Source: JBJXGE01 sp046154185 (GTDB lineage: Bacteria; Planctomycetota; UBA8108; UBA1146; JAJFFE01). Taken from it: a DNA stretch of 64,000 nt. Below the pieces are notes generated by a model. The model was not told where the DNA came from. It saw only the letters and a program-made list of their open reading frames with translations, and did no database searches. Position numbers and translations under genes: made by a program. The stretch's first letter is position 1, and the number at the start of each line of letters is the position of its first letter. Of this stretch, positions 27,414-35,442 are shown piece after piece. The DNA lies in assembly GCA_046154185.1 (NCBI GenBank), contig JBJXGE010000095.1:1-64000 (forward strand), in the 5' to 3' direction.

Positions 27414-28555
27414 ACCCGCCATTCCACAAGAGCTTTTGGCAGCGCTTGCCGGTACGACGTCTCGACCGTTATCTCATGCGGCAATTCTTGATGTCTTACG
27501 TCATCTGCTCGTGCTGCATTTTGGGCCTCTTTGTCGTGCTCGACGGCCTCACGAAGCTCGGTCGGTTCATCAGCAAGTCCGAAGTCTCCGCGTTTGTCGC
27601 TTTCGTGCGTTATTTTTCCGCGACGCTGCCAGTCTATTTCAGCCAATACCTCGGCCCCGTGCTGACGATGATGGCCGCGATGTTCGCTGTTTCGCTGCTC
27701 CATCGCACGCAAGAGTTCATTCCGATGAAGGTGGCGGGTCTGTCGCTTTATCGCATCTTGGCGCCGTTTTTCTGCATGGCGCTGCTATTGGCATTGGCGC
27801 AAGTGATTGTGACGGAGATCGTGCTGCCGACTTTCAAGGATGGCATTCGCGAGGGCATCACCTACGGTAAGAAGAACGACTTCATTCGACCCGATCTGGT
27901 CATCGACAACCAAAATCACTTCCAGATCAAAGTCGCTGAGTATTACCCGCACACGCAAAAGGGCCGCGGTGTGAAGGTGCATGAGAGCTACCCGGAAACC
28001 AACGGCTTCAAGACGATTTATCAAGCGACGGAGATCATCTTCGATGCGGACAAGCAGACGTGGAAGCTCATGGATGGAGTCTTCAGCAGTTGGGATCGCG
28101 ACGGCAAACCGGAGGTCGTGACGTCCGTCAACGGTGTGCCGAGTTTTGACGGCTCCTTCCATGAGTTGATGCTTTCAACGTCGGTCAAGCCGATCGACTT
28201 CGAGGCGACGAACCAAGAGATTTCCTACTTGGGCTACGCGGATCTGCTCGACCTCTACCATCGGAAGAGCGATCTCAAACACTTGGAGGTGAAGCTGCAT
28301 CAGCGCTTCGCGTTCCCGCTCGCGAACATCATTCTGCTGCTGCTCGGTTTGCCGTTTGTGTTGCGCGATCAGCAGCGGTCGCCGCTGGTCGGAGTCGTCA
28401 TCGCGATCGTCATCGCGGCCGGGTACATGCTGTCGACGACGGTCTGCGCCGACCTCGGGAACCGGGCGTTATTGCCGGCGGCGATTGCGGCGTGGCTGCC
28501 GGTATTATTTTTCGGCGCGCTCGGTTTCACCCTGTTCGACGGGCTCGATAAGTAG
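27410..28555 (+). CDS. lptG: LPS export ABC permease LptG
   Basis: The 381-residue protein is of the YjgP/YjgQ family: RRLDRYLMRQFLMSYVI at residues 15-31 opens the first membrane segment, HRTQEFIPMKVAGLSLYRIL (about 98-117) is the conserved cytoplasmic coupling region, and three membrane segments fill the last 80 residues. It pairs with the preceding gene to form the LptB2FG exporter; lptB is not in the window. The start at 27410 (ATGA overlap) was chosen over an upstream in-frame start that lies inside lptF. Transcription probably ends at the hairpin 28597-28628. Confidence 0.87.
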   Translation: MNPPFHKSFWQRLPVRRLDRYLMRQFLMSYVICSCCILGLFVVLDGLTKLGRFISKSEVSAFVAFVRYFSATLPVYFSQYLGPVLTMMAAMFAVSLLHRTQEFIPMKVAGLSLYRILAPFFCMALLLALAQVIVTEIVLPTFKDGIREGITYGKKNDFIRPDLVIDNQNHFQIKVAEYYPHTQKGRGVKVHESYPETNGFKTIYQATEIIFDADKQTWKLMDGVFSSWDRDGKPEVVTSVNGVPSFDGSFHELMLSTSVKPIDFEATNQEISYLGYADLLDLYHRKSDLKHLEVKLHQRFAFPLANIILLLLGLPFVLRDQQRSPLVGVVIAIVIAAGYMLSTTVCADLGNRALLPAAIAAWLPVLFFGALGFTLFDGLDK

Positions 28556-28596
28556 TCGGGGCGCGTCTGCTCGACCGGCAAACCGGCCGCCACGAA

Positions 28597-28628
28597 AAAA
28601 CCCGCAGTGCTTGCGCGCCGCGGGTTTT
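28597..28628. terminator. bidirectional Rho-independent terminator
   Basis: A 9-bp stem AAAACCCGC / GCGGGTTTT has a 14-base loop, with A and T runs on the two sides. It lies between the lptG stop and the 3' end of the convergent tRNA gene and can serve both. Confidence 0.8.
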
Positions 28629-28637
28629 CGTATTTTT

Positions 28638-28713
28638 TGGTGGACCTAAGGGGGTTTGAACCCCTGACCTCAGCATTGCGAACGCTGCGCTCTCCCAACT
28701 GAGCTATAGGCCC
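28638..28713 (-). tRNA. tRNA-Ala(CGC)
   Basis: The 76 bases fold into a complete cloverleaf. The acceptor stem GGGCCTA/TAGGTCC contains the G3-U70 wobble pair that identifies alanine tRNAs. The anticodon loop is TTCGCAA (anticodon CGC, codon GCG), the T-arm is AGGGG-TTCAAAC-CCCCT, the discriminator base is A and the CCA end is encoded. Confidence 0.97.
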
Positions 28714-28717
28714 ACAG

Positions 28718-28769
28718 CTATTCTCGAAGACTATTCTCGAAGACTATTCTCCAAGACCGTTCTCGAAGC
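28718..28769. repeat. 13-bp tandem repeat, 4 copies, 5' of the tRNA gene
   Basis: Two exact copies of CTATTCTCGAAGA (28718-28730 and 28731-28743) are followed by one copy with a single change (28744-28756) and one diverged copy (28757-28769). They begin 5 bp upstream of the tRNA 5' end, where its promoter should be. The following stretch to 29014 holds no clear gene. Confidence 0.85.
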
Positions 28770-29014
28770 CGTGTCCGTTATGGAGCGACATCTATAGTGG
28801 CACTGCCCGCCGTCGGCAAGGGCTTGTCGGCTGTTTCTTCCGTTTCGCCAAGCCGACTTGCGGAGTGTGGCCGAAGTCGAGGCTCGACAACACGTACGGG
28901 CGGCGCGGCCCGGCGGTCACCGCATCCAGCTCCGCCCTCGCCAGTCCGCGCCACTTCGGTACAATTGCCGGCTCTCTGCGAGGCTCAACCCGAGAAAAAC
29001 TGAGGTGCCCCATC

Positions 29015-30388
29015 ATGCTTGCGCGGACCGACCGGTCGTTTCGATTCACTGCTTGGCCGCGGCCGATGCACCGACAGGCAAGCGCCTTGCTCCTTGGCGG
29101 ACTCGTCGTTCTGTGCTGCTTGACCGCCAGTCGTAGCGCCCACGCGGGCGGAATCACCATCAACGTGCCGGGTGACGCCGCGACCGTGCAAGCCGGCATC
29201 AACCTAGCGATCGACGGCGACACCGTGCTTGTCGCCCCAGGCACATACGCCGAGAGCATTAACTTTCTCGGCAAAGACATCACGGTGATGAGCACGAGCG
29301 GGCCACTCGTCACACTTCTCGACGGCAGCTCATTTTCGTCGAGCGTCGTCACGTTCGCGGGCGGCGAGACTTCAGCGGCGCAGCTCAGCGGATTTCGGAT
29401 CGCAGGTGGCACCGGCACACTCGTCGGCGGCTTGACGCGCGGCGGCGGAATTTTTTGCGACGCGGCTGCACCTCGCCTCGTCAACAATCATGTGATGGAT
29501 TCGAGCGCCGTGCGCGGCGGCGGGCTGTACTGTGAAGACGGCGCCTCGCCTCGGCTCATCGGCTGTCGGTTCGAAGCTAACAGCGCAACGGACGGCGGCG
29601 GCATCTACAGCGAAAACGCGAGTCCGATTTTTGTCAATTGCGTCATCGACCATAACATTGCGCTCGAAGATGGCGGCGGATTTCATGGCTACTTCCTCGC
29701 GAACGCCATTTTCGTCTGCTGCACTTTCTCGAATAACCAGGCCAACGTGCAAGGCGGCGGACTTTTTTGCGACCTGCTAACTTCCGCGACCTTGTTCAAC
29801 TGCATCGTCTGGGACAATGATGCGCCGTTCAGTCCACAGTTCCACGTCAGCGCCAGCGCGCCTTTCGTCAGTTACACTTGCATCGAGGGCGGTTGGATAG
29901 GCGACGGATCCAACAACTTGGATGTCGACCCGCAGTTCGTAAACGCGGCGCTAGGTGACTATCATCTCTTGCCGTCGTCACCCTGCATCAATGTGGGTCT
30001 CAATACCGCGCCGCAAATGGAAACCAGCGACCGCGATGGAAACGATCGCGTGGTATGCGAGATCGTCGATCTCGGCGCGTACGAATCGCCGGCACCGCCC
30101 GGGGGTTGCCCGACCGCCTTTGTACGCGGGGATTGCAACGGCGACGGCTCGATCCAGATCTCGGACGCCATCGTGGGGCTCTACTTTCTCTTCCTCGCCG
30201 CGCCGATCGCGTGCGATAACGCCTGCGACACGAATGGCGATGCGACGCTCAACCTCGCCGACGTCGTATTCGTATTGAACGCGCTCTTCGTGCCCGGCGC
30301 CCCGGCGCCGCCAACACCGTATCCCGGCTGCGACTTCGCGCCATTCGGCGCGCTCCTCGGCTGCGAGCAATACAGCGCATGTCCGTGA
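29015..30388 (+). CDS. secreted right-handed beta-helix protein with dockerin-like tail
   Basis: The 457-residue protein has a signal peptide (hydrophobic core SALLLGGLVVLCCLTA, about residues 23-38, cut near HAGG). A parallel beta-helix occupies about 48-365, starting INVPGDAATVQAGINLAIDGD and containing repeated GGGIYSENASPIFVNCVI-type rungs. The last 90 residues are the dockerin-like module (GDCNGDGSIQISDA and CDTNGDATLNLADV) ending in Cys-Pro. It is built like the product of 11554-12969. The start at 29015 has GAGG upstream. It is extracellular; no catalytic site can be assigned. It is convergent with the dipeptidase gene, with 7 bp between stops. Confidence 0.85.
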   Translation: MLARTDRSFRFTAWPRPMHRQASALLLGGLVVLCCLTASRSAHAGGITINVPGDAATVQAGINLAIDGDTVLVAPGTYAESINFLGKDITVMSTSGPLVTLLDGSSFSSSVVTFAGGETSAAQLSGFRIAGGTGTLVGGLTRGGGIFCDAAAPRLVNNHVMDSSAVRGGGLYCEDGASPRLIGCRFEANSATDGGGIYSENASPIFVNCVIDHNIALEDGGGFHGYFLANAIFVCCTFSNNQANVQGGGLFCDLLTSATLFNCIVWDNDAPFSPQFHVSASAPFVSYTCIEGGWIGDGSNNLDVDPQFVNAALGDYHLLPSSPCINVGLNTAPQMETSDRDGNDRVVCEIVDLGAYESPAPPGGCPTAFVRGDCNGDGSIQISDAIVGLYFLFLAAPIACDNACDTNGDATLNLADVVFVLNALFVPGAPAPPTPYPGCDFAPFGALLGCEQYSACP

Positions 30389-30395
30389 AGTGTCG

Positions 30396-31349
30396 TCAGC
30401 GCGACCAGCGACTCCACCACTCGAGATAATTGCGGCCGAGAATTCCGCCTACGGCCGCAGCGTCGAATCCGCTCGCGCGCAATCGCTCGGCAAATCGCGG
30501 CGCGTCTGCGTGGCTTCCGAAATCGACGGGGCATTTCTGAATGCCATCGAAGTCGGTGCCGAGCGCGACGCGCTCGGCGCCGAGTATGCTCGCCAGGTGC
30601 TGCGCGTGTCGCACCATGTCGGTGAGACCCGCGTACTCGGCTGCGGTGAGAAAGGGTGGAAAGCAAACAACGCCGACGACTCCGTCGCGCGCCGCGATGC
30701 CGCGCAATTGCACGTCACTCAGATTGCGCGGATGGTCGCAGATCGCGCGCGCATTCGAATGCGTCGCGAGCACCGGCACATCGAGTTCGAGCACTTCGTG
30801 GACGCCGCGCGGCGCGAGATGCGAGAGGTCGACCGCCATCCCGAGACGCGCGATTTCGCGCACGACCTCGCGACCGAAGTCGGTGAGCCCGCGGTCTTGC
30901 GCCGCCAGTACGCCGCAGCCGAGGTCATTGGCGCCGTTCCACGTCAAACCGACGATGCGGACGCCGGCCGCGCGCCAGTATTCGAGCGCGCCGACATCGC
31001 CCGCGAGCGACTGCGCATTTTCGATCGTGAGCAAGAAACCGATTTCGTCGGGCGCCAGCGCGGCGACTTCCGCCGGTGTCGTCACGCGCCGCAGCGGGCA
31101 AGCGGGGTCCGCGTCGAGCGCCGCGGCGAGTTCCAGCATGCGCGCGACTTCGCGCTCCGGCGCCGCCTGCCCGTCGCGCGTGAAGCAAGCGAACAGCAAC
31201 AATCGAACACTGCCCGCGCGCAGGCGCGCGACATCGACCTGCAGGTCGGGTCGCGGTCCGTTGAAGTTCCCGCCGAGCCGCAATAACTCGCTCAGCGTGT
31301 CGACGTGCAGATCGCACATCGCGAAGGCGGCGCGGCGCGCGCCGCTCAT
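30396..31349 (-). CDS. peptidase family M19 membrane-type dipeptidase
   Basis: The 317-residue protein matches the renal dipeptidase family: zinc ligands in DLHVDTL (H15, D17), a middle segment GLTWNGANDLGCG, VDLSHLAPRG, THSNARAICDHPRNL and GTDFDGIQ. These binuclear zinc enzymes cleave dipeptides with D- or L-residues at the C-terminus, including cysteinyl-glycine-type substrates. Its ATG overlaps the stop of the upstream cystathionine enzyme gene (ATGA), so it belongs to the sulfur amino-acid operon. No signal peptide is visible, so it should act in the cytoplasm. It may feed Cys- or Met-containing dipeptides into the pathway, which is inference from context. Confidence 0.88.
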   Translation of the reverse strand: MSGARRAAFAMCDLHVDTLSELLRLGGNFNGPRPDLQVDVARLRAGSVRLLLFACFTRDGQAAPEREVARMLELAAALDADPACPLRRVTTPAEVAALAPDEIGFLLTIENAQSLAGDVGALEYWRAAGVRIVGLTWNGANDLGCGVLAAQDRGLTDFGREVVREIARLGMAVDLSHLAPRGVHEVLELDVPVLATHSNARAICDHPRNLSDVQLRGIAARDGVVGVVCFPPFLTAAEYAGLTDMVRHAQHLASILGAERVALGTDFDGIQKCPVDFGSHADAPRFAERLRASGFDAAAVGGILGRNYLEWWSRWSR

Positions 31350-32485
31350 CGCAGCGCTTGCGACAAGTCTTCGAGCAAGTCCTCGACGTCCTCGATGCCG
31401 ACCGATAAGCGGATCAGACCATCGCTGAGCCCAGCCTTCAGCCGCTCGGCGCGCGGTATCGAGGCGTGCGTCATGCTCACCGGGTGTCCGATTAGTGACT
31501 CGACACCGCCGAGGCTCTCGGCGAGCGAGAAGATCTTCGTGCGCGAAACAGTCGCGCGCGCCGTAGCCTCCGACTCATCTTTAAGGACAAAGGAGACCAT
31601 GCCGCCGAAGCCGCGCATCTGTTTGCGCGCGATGGCATGACCGGGATGATCTTCGAAGCCCGGATAAGAGACGCGAGCGACGCGCGGATGCTCGCGCATA
31701 TGCTCGGCGACTTTGCGCGCGTTTTCGAGGTGACGGTCCATACGCACCGCGAGCGTCTTGGTGCCCCGCAGCACCAAGAAACAATCCATCGGACCCGGCA
31801 CCGCGCCGACGGCATTCTGAATGAACGCGAGTCGCTCGCGCAATTCGTCGGAATTCAACAGCACCGCGCCGCCAACCATGTCCGAGTGACCGCTCAAGTA
31901 CTTCGTGACCGAGTGCACGACAATGTCGGCGCCGAGCGTGAGCGGTTGCTGAAGGTACGGGGTCGCAAAAGTGTTGTCGACTGCGAGCAAGACCTTCGCG
32001 CGCCGACAAACCTCCGCCACCGCGGCGATGTCGGTAATCTTGAGCAGTGGATTCGTCGGCGTTTCGATCCAAACTAGACGTGTCGTCGGCCGCAACGCAG
32101 CGGCGATGCTCTGCGGAGCCGAAGCATCGACGAAGCTGAAGTCGAGTCCGAACGGACGAAACACGCGCTCGAATAATCGATACGTTCCGCCGTAAAGGTC
32201 GTTACCCGCCACGACGTGGTCGCCGCTCTTGAAGAGTCGCACCACGGCATCGGTCGCGGCGAGCCCACTCGAAAAACACAGCCCATGGCGCGCGTCTTCA
32301 AGCGCCGCCAAGTTTTTTTCGAGCGCGCGTCGCGTCGGATTGTGCGTCCGTGAGTATTCGTAGCCCTTGTGCTGCCCGGGCGCGGCTTGCACGTAGGTCG
32401 ACGTTTGGTAGATCGGCGTCATGATCGCGCCGGTAGAAGGATCCGGCTCTTGGCCGGCATGAATGGCGCGCGTGCTAAAGCGCAT
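31346..32485 (-). CDS. cystathionine gamma-synthase/gamma-lyase (PLP enzyme)
   Basis: The 379-residue protein is of the Cys/Met-metabolism PLP family: FSTRAIHAGQEPDPSTGA at the N-terminus, YSRTHNPTR (44-52), FSSGLAATDA, the PLP-binding Asp170 in VDNTFATP and Lys195 in SVTKYLSGHSD. It either cleaves cystathionine to cysteine and 2-oxobutyrate (lyase) or makes it from an activated homoserine and cysteine (synthase). The gene next to it encodes cystathionine beta-synthase, which favours the lyase role in reverse transsulfuration. The spacing to that gene is 6 bp and the overlap with the dipeptidase is 4 bp. Confidence 0.9.
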   Translation of the reverse strand: MRFSTRAIHAGQEPDPSTGAIMTPIYQTSTYVQAAPGQHKGYEYSRTHNPTRRALEKNLAALEDARHGLCFSSGLAATDAVVRLFKSGDHVVAGNDLYGGTYRLFERVFRPFGLDFSFVDASAPQSIAAALRPTTRLVWIETPTNPLLKITDIAAVAEVCRRAKVLLAVDNTFATPYLQQPLTLGADIVVHSVTKYLSGHSDMVGGAVLLNSDELRERLAFIQNAVGAVPGPMDCFLVLRGTKTLAVRMDRHLENARKVAEHMREHPRVARVSYPGFEDHPGHAIARKQMRGFGGMVSFVLKDESEATARATVSRTKIFSLAESLGGVESLIGHPVSMTHASIPRAERLKAGLSDGLIRLSVGIEDVEDLLEDLSQALR

Positions 32486-32491
32486 GACGAC

Positions 32492-33865
32492 TCACCGCTT
32501 TCCGCTGATTGAGTGGATGAGATCCCACTTGGTGATGATTTGGTAATTGCTGGCGCCGCTCGGCACCAACACGGCCGGCGACCCCTGCGAAAGCAGATCG
32601 TAGATGCATTCGGCATCGGCGCTCTCGTCGACGATCGGAAATGGCTTCTCCATGACTTCGCGAATCTTGCGCGAAGTCGCCTTGTCGCCCTTGAGGAGGA
32701 GCTCGATCACGCCCGATTCGCGCACGCTGCCGACTAGTTTGCCGCCGTCGACCACCGGCACCTGCGAGAGATCTTTCTCGCGCATGACATTGACGACTTC
32801 TTTGACGGTGGTATCCGCCGCCACGGTGATGAGCTGTTCGTGACGATCCTGCTTCCGCGCCACAATTTCGCGCGCCGTGAACAAGATGCCCGGCTCGATC
32901 AATTGGTTCTCGCGCAGCCAATCCTCGTTGTAGACCTTCGACAGGTAGCGTTCGCCGGTATCCGGGATGAGGACGACCATCAAGTCGCCGTCTTTCAGTT
33001 GCGGCATGACTTGCAGAGCGCCATACATGCACATGCCGCCGGAGCTGCCAGTGAAGACCGCCTCTTCGCGCGACATGCGGCGCGCCGTGCGGAATCCTTC
33101 GCGGTCGCCGACTTGCACGACATCGTCGATGTACTTGAAGTCGATCGTCGTCGGCATGAAGTCCTCGCCCACGCCTTCGATCTTGTAGGTCTTCGCGCCG
33201 ACCATGGTCCCGTCACGGAAAAACCCGGTGTAGATCGATCCAACCGGATCGACGCCGATGACGCGCACTTTCGGATTGCGCTCCTTCAGATACTTGCTGA
33301 TGCCGGTGATCGTGCCGCCCGTTCCCATGCCGGCAACGACGTGCGTGACCTTGCCGTCGGTATCCTGCCAGATTTCGGGCCCCGTGGTGCGATAGTGCGC
33401 GTCCGGGTTCATCGGGTTCGTGTATTGGTTCGGATAAAACGAATTGCTGATCTCGATCGAGAGGCGCTTCGCGACCGAGTAGTACGAGCGCGGATCCTCC
33501 GGCGTGACAGCGGTTGGACAGAGAATCACTTCCGCGCCGAACGCTCGCAACAGTGAAGATTTCTCGGCCGATACCTTGTCGGGCATCGTGAAAATCGCCT
33601 TGTAGCCGCGGACCGCGGCCGTGAGAGCGAGCCCGAGTCCGGTATTGCCGCTCGTATTCTCGATGATTGTGCCGCCGGGTTTGAGACGGCCGGTGCGCTC
33701 GGCTTCGTCGATCATGTGCACACCGATGCGGTCTTTGACCGAGCCGCCGGGGTTCTTCGCCTCGAGCTTCACGACGACCGTACCTTTGATGCCGCGCGTC
33801 ATGCGGTTCAGGCGCACTAAGGGCGTCGAACCGATCGTCTCGAGCACGTTGTTGTAGATTTTCAT
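32492..33865 (-). CDS. cbs: cystathionine beta-synthase
   Basis: The 457-residue protein has a fold-type II PLP domain (1 to about 330) with Lys44 in NPGGSVKDR, the phosphate/substrate loop TSGNTG (71-76) and GTGGTITG. Two C-terminal CBS domains follow (about 335-457: ADTTVKEVVNVMREKDLSQVPV and KPFPIVDESADAECIYDLL), which bind adenosyl ligands. It condenses serine and homocysteine to cystathionine. It lacks the N-terminal heme region of animal enzymes. The ATG at 33865 is preferred to the GTG one codon upstream. It is first in an operon with the cystathionine lyase/synthase and the dipeptidase. Cysteine synthase-like activity cannot be excluded, but the CBS pair supports this call. Confidence 0.92.
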   Translation of the reverse strand: MKIYNNVLETIGSTPLVRLNRMTRGIKGTVVVKLEAKNPGGSVKDRIGVHMIDEAERTGRLKPGGTIIENTSGNTGLGLALTAAVRGYKAIFTMPDKVSAEKSSLLRAFGAEVILCPTAVTPEDPRSYYSVAKRLSIEISNSFYPNQYTNPMNPDAHYRTTGPEIWQDTDGKVTHVVAGMGTGGTITGISKYLKERNPKVRVIGVDPVGSIYTGFFRDGTMVGAKTYKIEGVGEDFMPTTIDFKYIDDVVQVGDREGFRTARRMSREEAVFTGSSGGMCMYGALQVMPQLKDGDLMVVLIPDTGERYLSKVYNEDWLRENQLIEPGILFTAREIVARKQDRHEQLITVAADTTVKEVVNVMREKDLSQVPVVDGGKLVGSVRESGVIELLLKGDKATSRKIREVMEKPFPIVDESADAECIYDLLSQGSPAVLVPSGASNYQIITKWDLIHSISGKR

Positions 33866-34069
33866 CACGTCGCTTTCTGGGAATCCACCGGCGCAGCGCG
33901 CCCGTGCGAATCAAGTGCCATGCTCAGAGTCAGTATCGAGGGCAGAGATTCTAGCTGGCGTGCGGTCCGACTGCCGCTCAATCTGCAGAGGAACGCGGAC
34001 CCGTTTCATACACGTCGTTATTGCATTTGCGTCGGCCCCACGGCCAGAATGCCCGCGGAGGTGGGTTTG

Positions 34070-35215
34070 ATGGGGACTCAAGCGAAGCGTGGGCGCGACA
34101 GCCGTGAATTGGCGGCATGGACCGCGCTCGATGAGCTTTCGGCCGCGCTCGACAGTATTGATCTACAGGAACTCGATCTGGAACGCCTCGCGACTTGCGG
34201 CTTGCGCCACATCGGCGCGCTCGCGCAAGCGAGCCGCGGTTCGATATACGTCGCCGATTCGAGTGGGAGTTTTCAGCTTGCAGCATCGAGTGGGGCCGCA
34301 GGTCTCCCCCAGCGGGTCTATTCCAAAGGGCGCTTTAACGGCGGAGCCGAGGAGGACGGTTCGCCAACGGCAAATGAGGGCGGCGCGACGACGGCGCAAA
34401 TCGTCGATCCGGTACGCTCTTTGATGATGTTCGCGGCGCAGCGCAGACAACCGCTCTTGATTGCGGATGTCGGCGCGTTCCGCACTGAGCAGCGCATGGC
34501 GATTCCCGAGCACTTGAGTACCGAACCCGCGAGCGCGCCCGCGCTCGGCGATTCGTGCATCATCGTGCCGCTCTTGAGCCACGATCATCTGCACGGTGTG
34601 TTGAATCTCTCGGGCCTCGAGATCGCGCCACCCGCGCCGGAGACGGCGGCCTATCGCGCGCTGTTGCTTGCAAGTCGCTGGCTTTCGATGTCGCTCGCGA
34701 CGGCTCAGCACGTGCTCGATCTGCGCACGCGCGCGACGCGCGACAGTCTCACGGGCCTCTTCAACTATGCGACGTTCTACGACCTGCTCGCGCGCGAGGT
34801 GCTGCGCGCCGAACGGTACGTGGCGCCGACTTCGTTGATCATGCTCGACCTCGACTCGTTCAAAGCCGTCAACGATCACTACGGACATCTCGCTGGCGAT
34901 GCAGTTTTATGTGGCGTCGCGAATCAGATCCGCAGCGCGCTGCGCGCGGCCGACGTCGCGGCGCGCTACGCGGGCGACGAGTTTTCCGTGGTGTTGCCGC
35001 AAACCGGACGCGCCGGCGCGCTGCGCGTCGCCGATCGTATTCGCGAGAACATCGAAAGCGACACGTTCACGTACCTCGGTACGCCCGTGCCCGTCACGGT
35101 GAGCATCGGCGTCGCCGAACTCGAACGCGGCATGACGGCGGTCGACCTCGTGCGCAAAGCGGACGATGCGCTCTATCGCGCAAAAGGCGGCGGGCGAAAC
35201 TGCGTGCGGGGGTGA
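34070..35215 (+). CDS. GAF-GGDEF diguanylate cyclase
   Basis: The 381-residue protein has an N-terminal GAF-like sensor (about 25-205) and a GGDEF domain (about 215-380). The signature reads AGDEF (about 301-305) instead of GGDEF, a variant known to be tolerated; the metal residues and the upstream inhibitory I-site RAAD (five residues before) are kept. It should make cyclic di-GMP, with feedback inhibition. No membrane segment is visible, so it senses a cytoplasmic signal. The start at 34070 has GGAGGT 7 bp upstream. It is divergent from the transsulfuration operon and monocistronic. Confidence 0.87.
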   Translation: MGTQAKRGRDSRELAAWTALDELSAALDSIDLQELDLERLATCGLRHIGALAQASRGSIYVADSSGSFQLAASSGAAGLPQRVYSKGRFNGGAEEDGSPTANEGGATTAQIVDPVRSLMMFAAQRRQPLLIADVGAFRTEQRMAIPEHLSTEPASAPALGDSCIIVPLLSHDHLHGVLNLSGLEIAPPAPETAAYRALLLASRWLSMSLATAQHVLDLRTRATRDSLTGLFNYATFYDLLAREVLRAERYVAPTSLIMLDLDSFKAVNDHYGHLAGDAVLCGVANQIRSALRAADVAARYAGDEFSVVLPQTGRAGALRVADRIRENIESDTFTYLGTPVPVTVSIGVAELERGMTAVDLVRKADDALYRAKGGGRNCVRG

Positions 35216-35265
35216 CCGCGCCGCGCGGGCCGCTGCGGTCTAGTCCTTGACGTTGGCCGGGCTCG

Positions 35266-35294
35266 TTGACTTGTCACTTTGCTATCGCTAGCGT
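35266..35294 (+). promoter_or_regulatory. possible sigma-70-type promoter of the RHS gene
   Basis: TTGACT (35266-35271) is separated by 17 bp from TAGCGT (35289-35294), about 150 bp before the RHS start. The -10 element is a poor match, so this is a weak candidate only. Confidence 0.2.
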
Positions 35295-35442
35295 GCTGTG
35301 GGCTTCAGACTTCGCTCCAGTACTTCGTGACGAGACGAGGATCATCGGGCCCCTAAAAGCGAGGGCTCTTTCTTTCATCAAGGTTGACGTCTGTCCGTCG
35401 AGAAACCGAGGGTCCATTCGGCCAATACATGGAAAGATGTGA

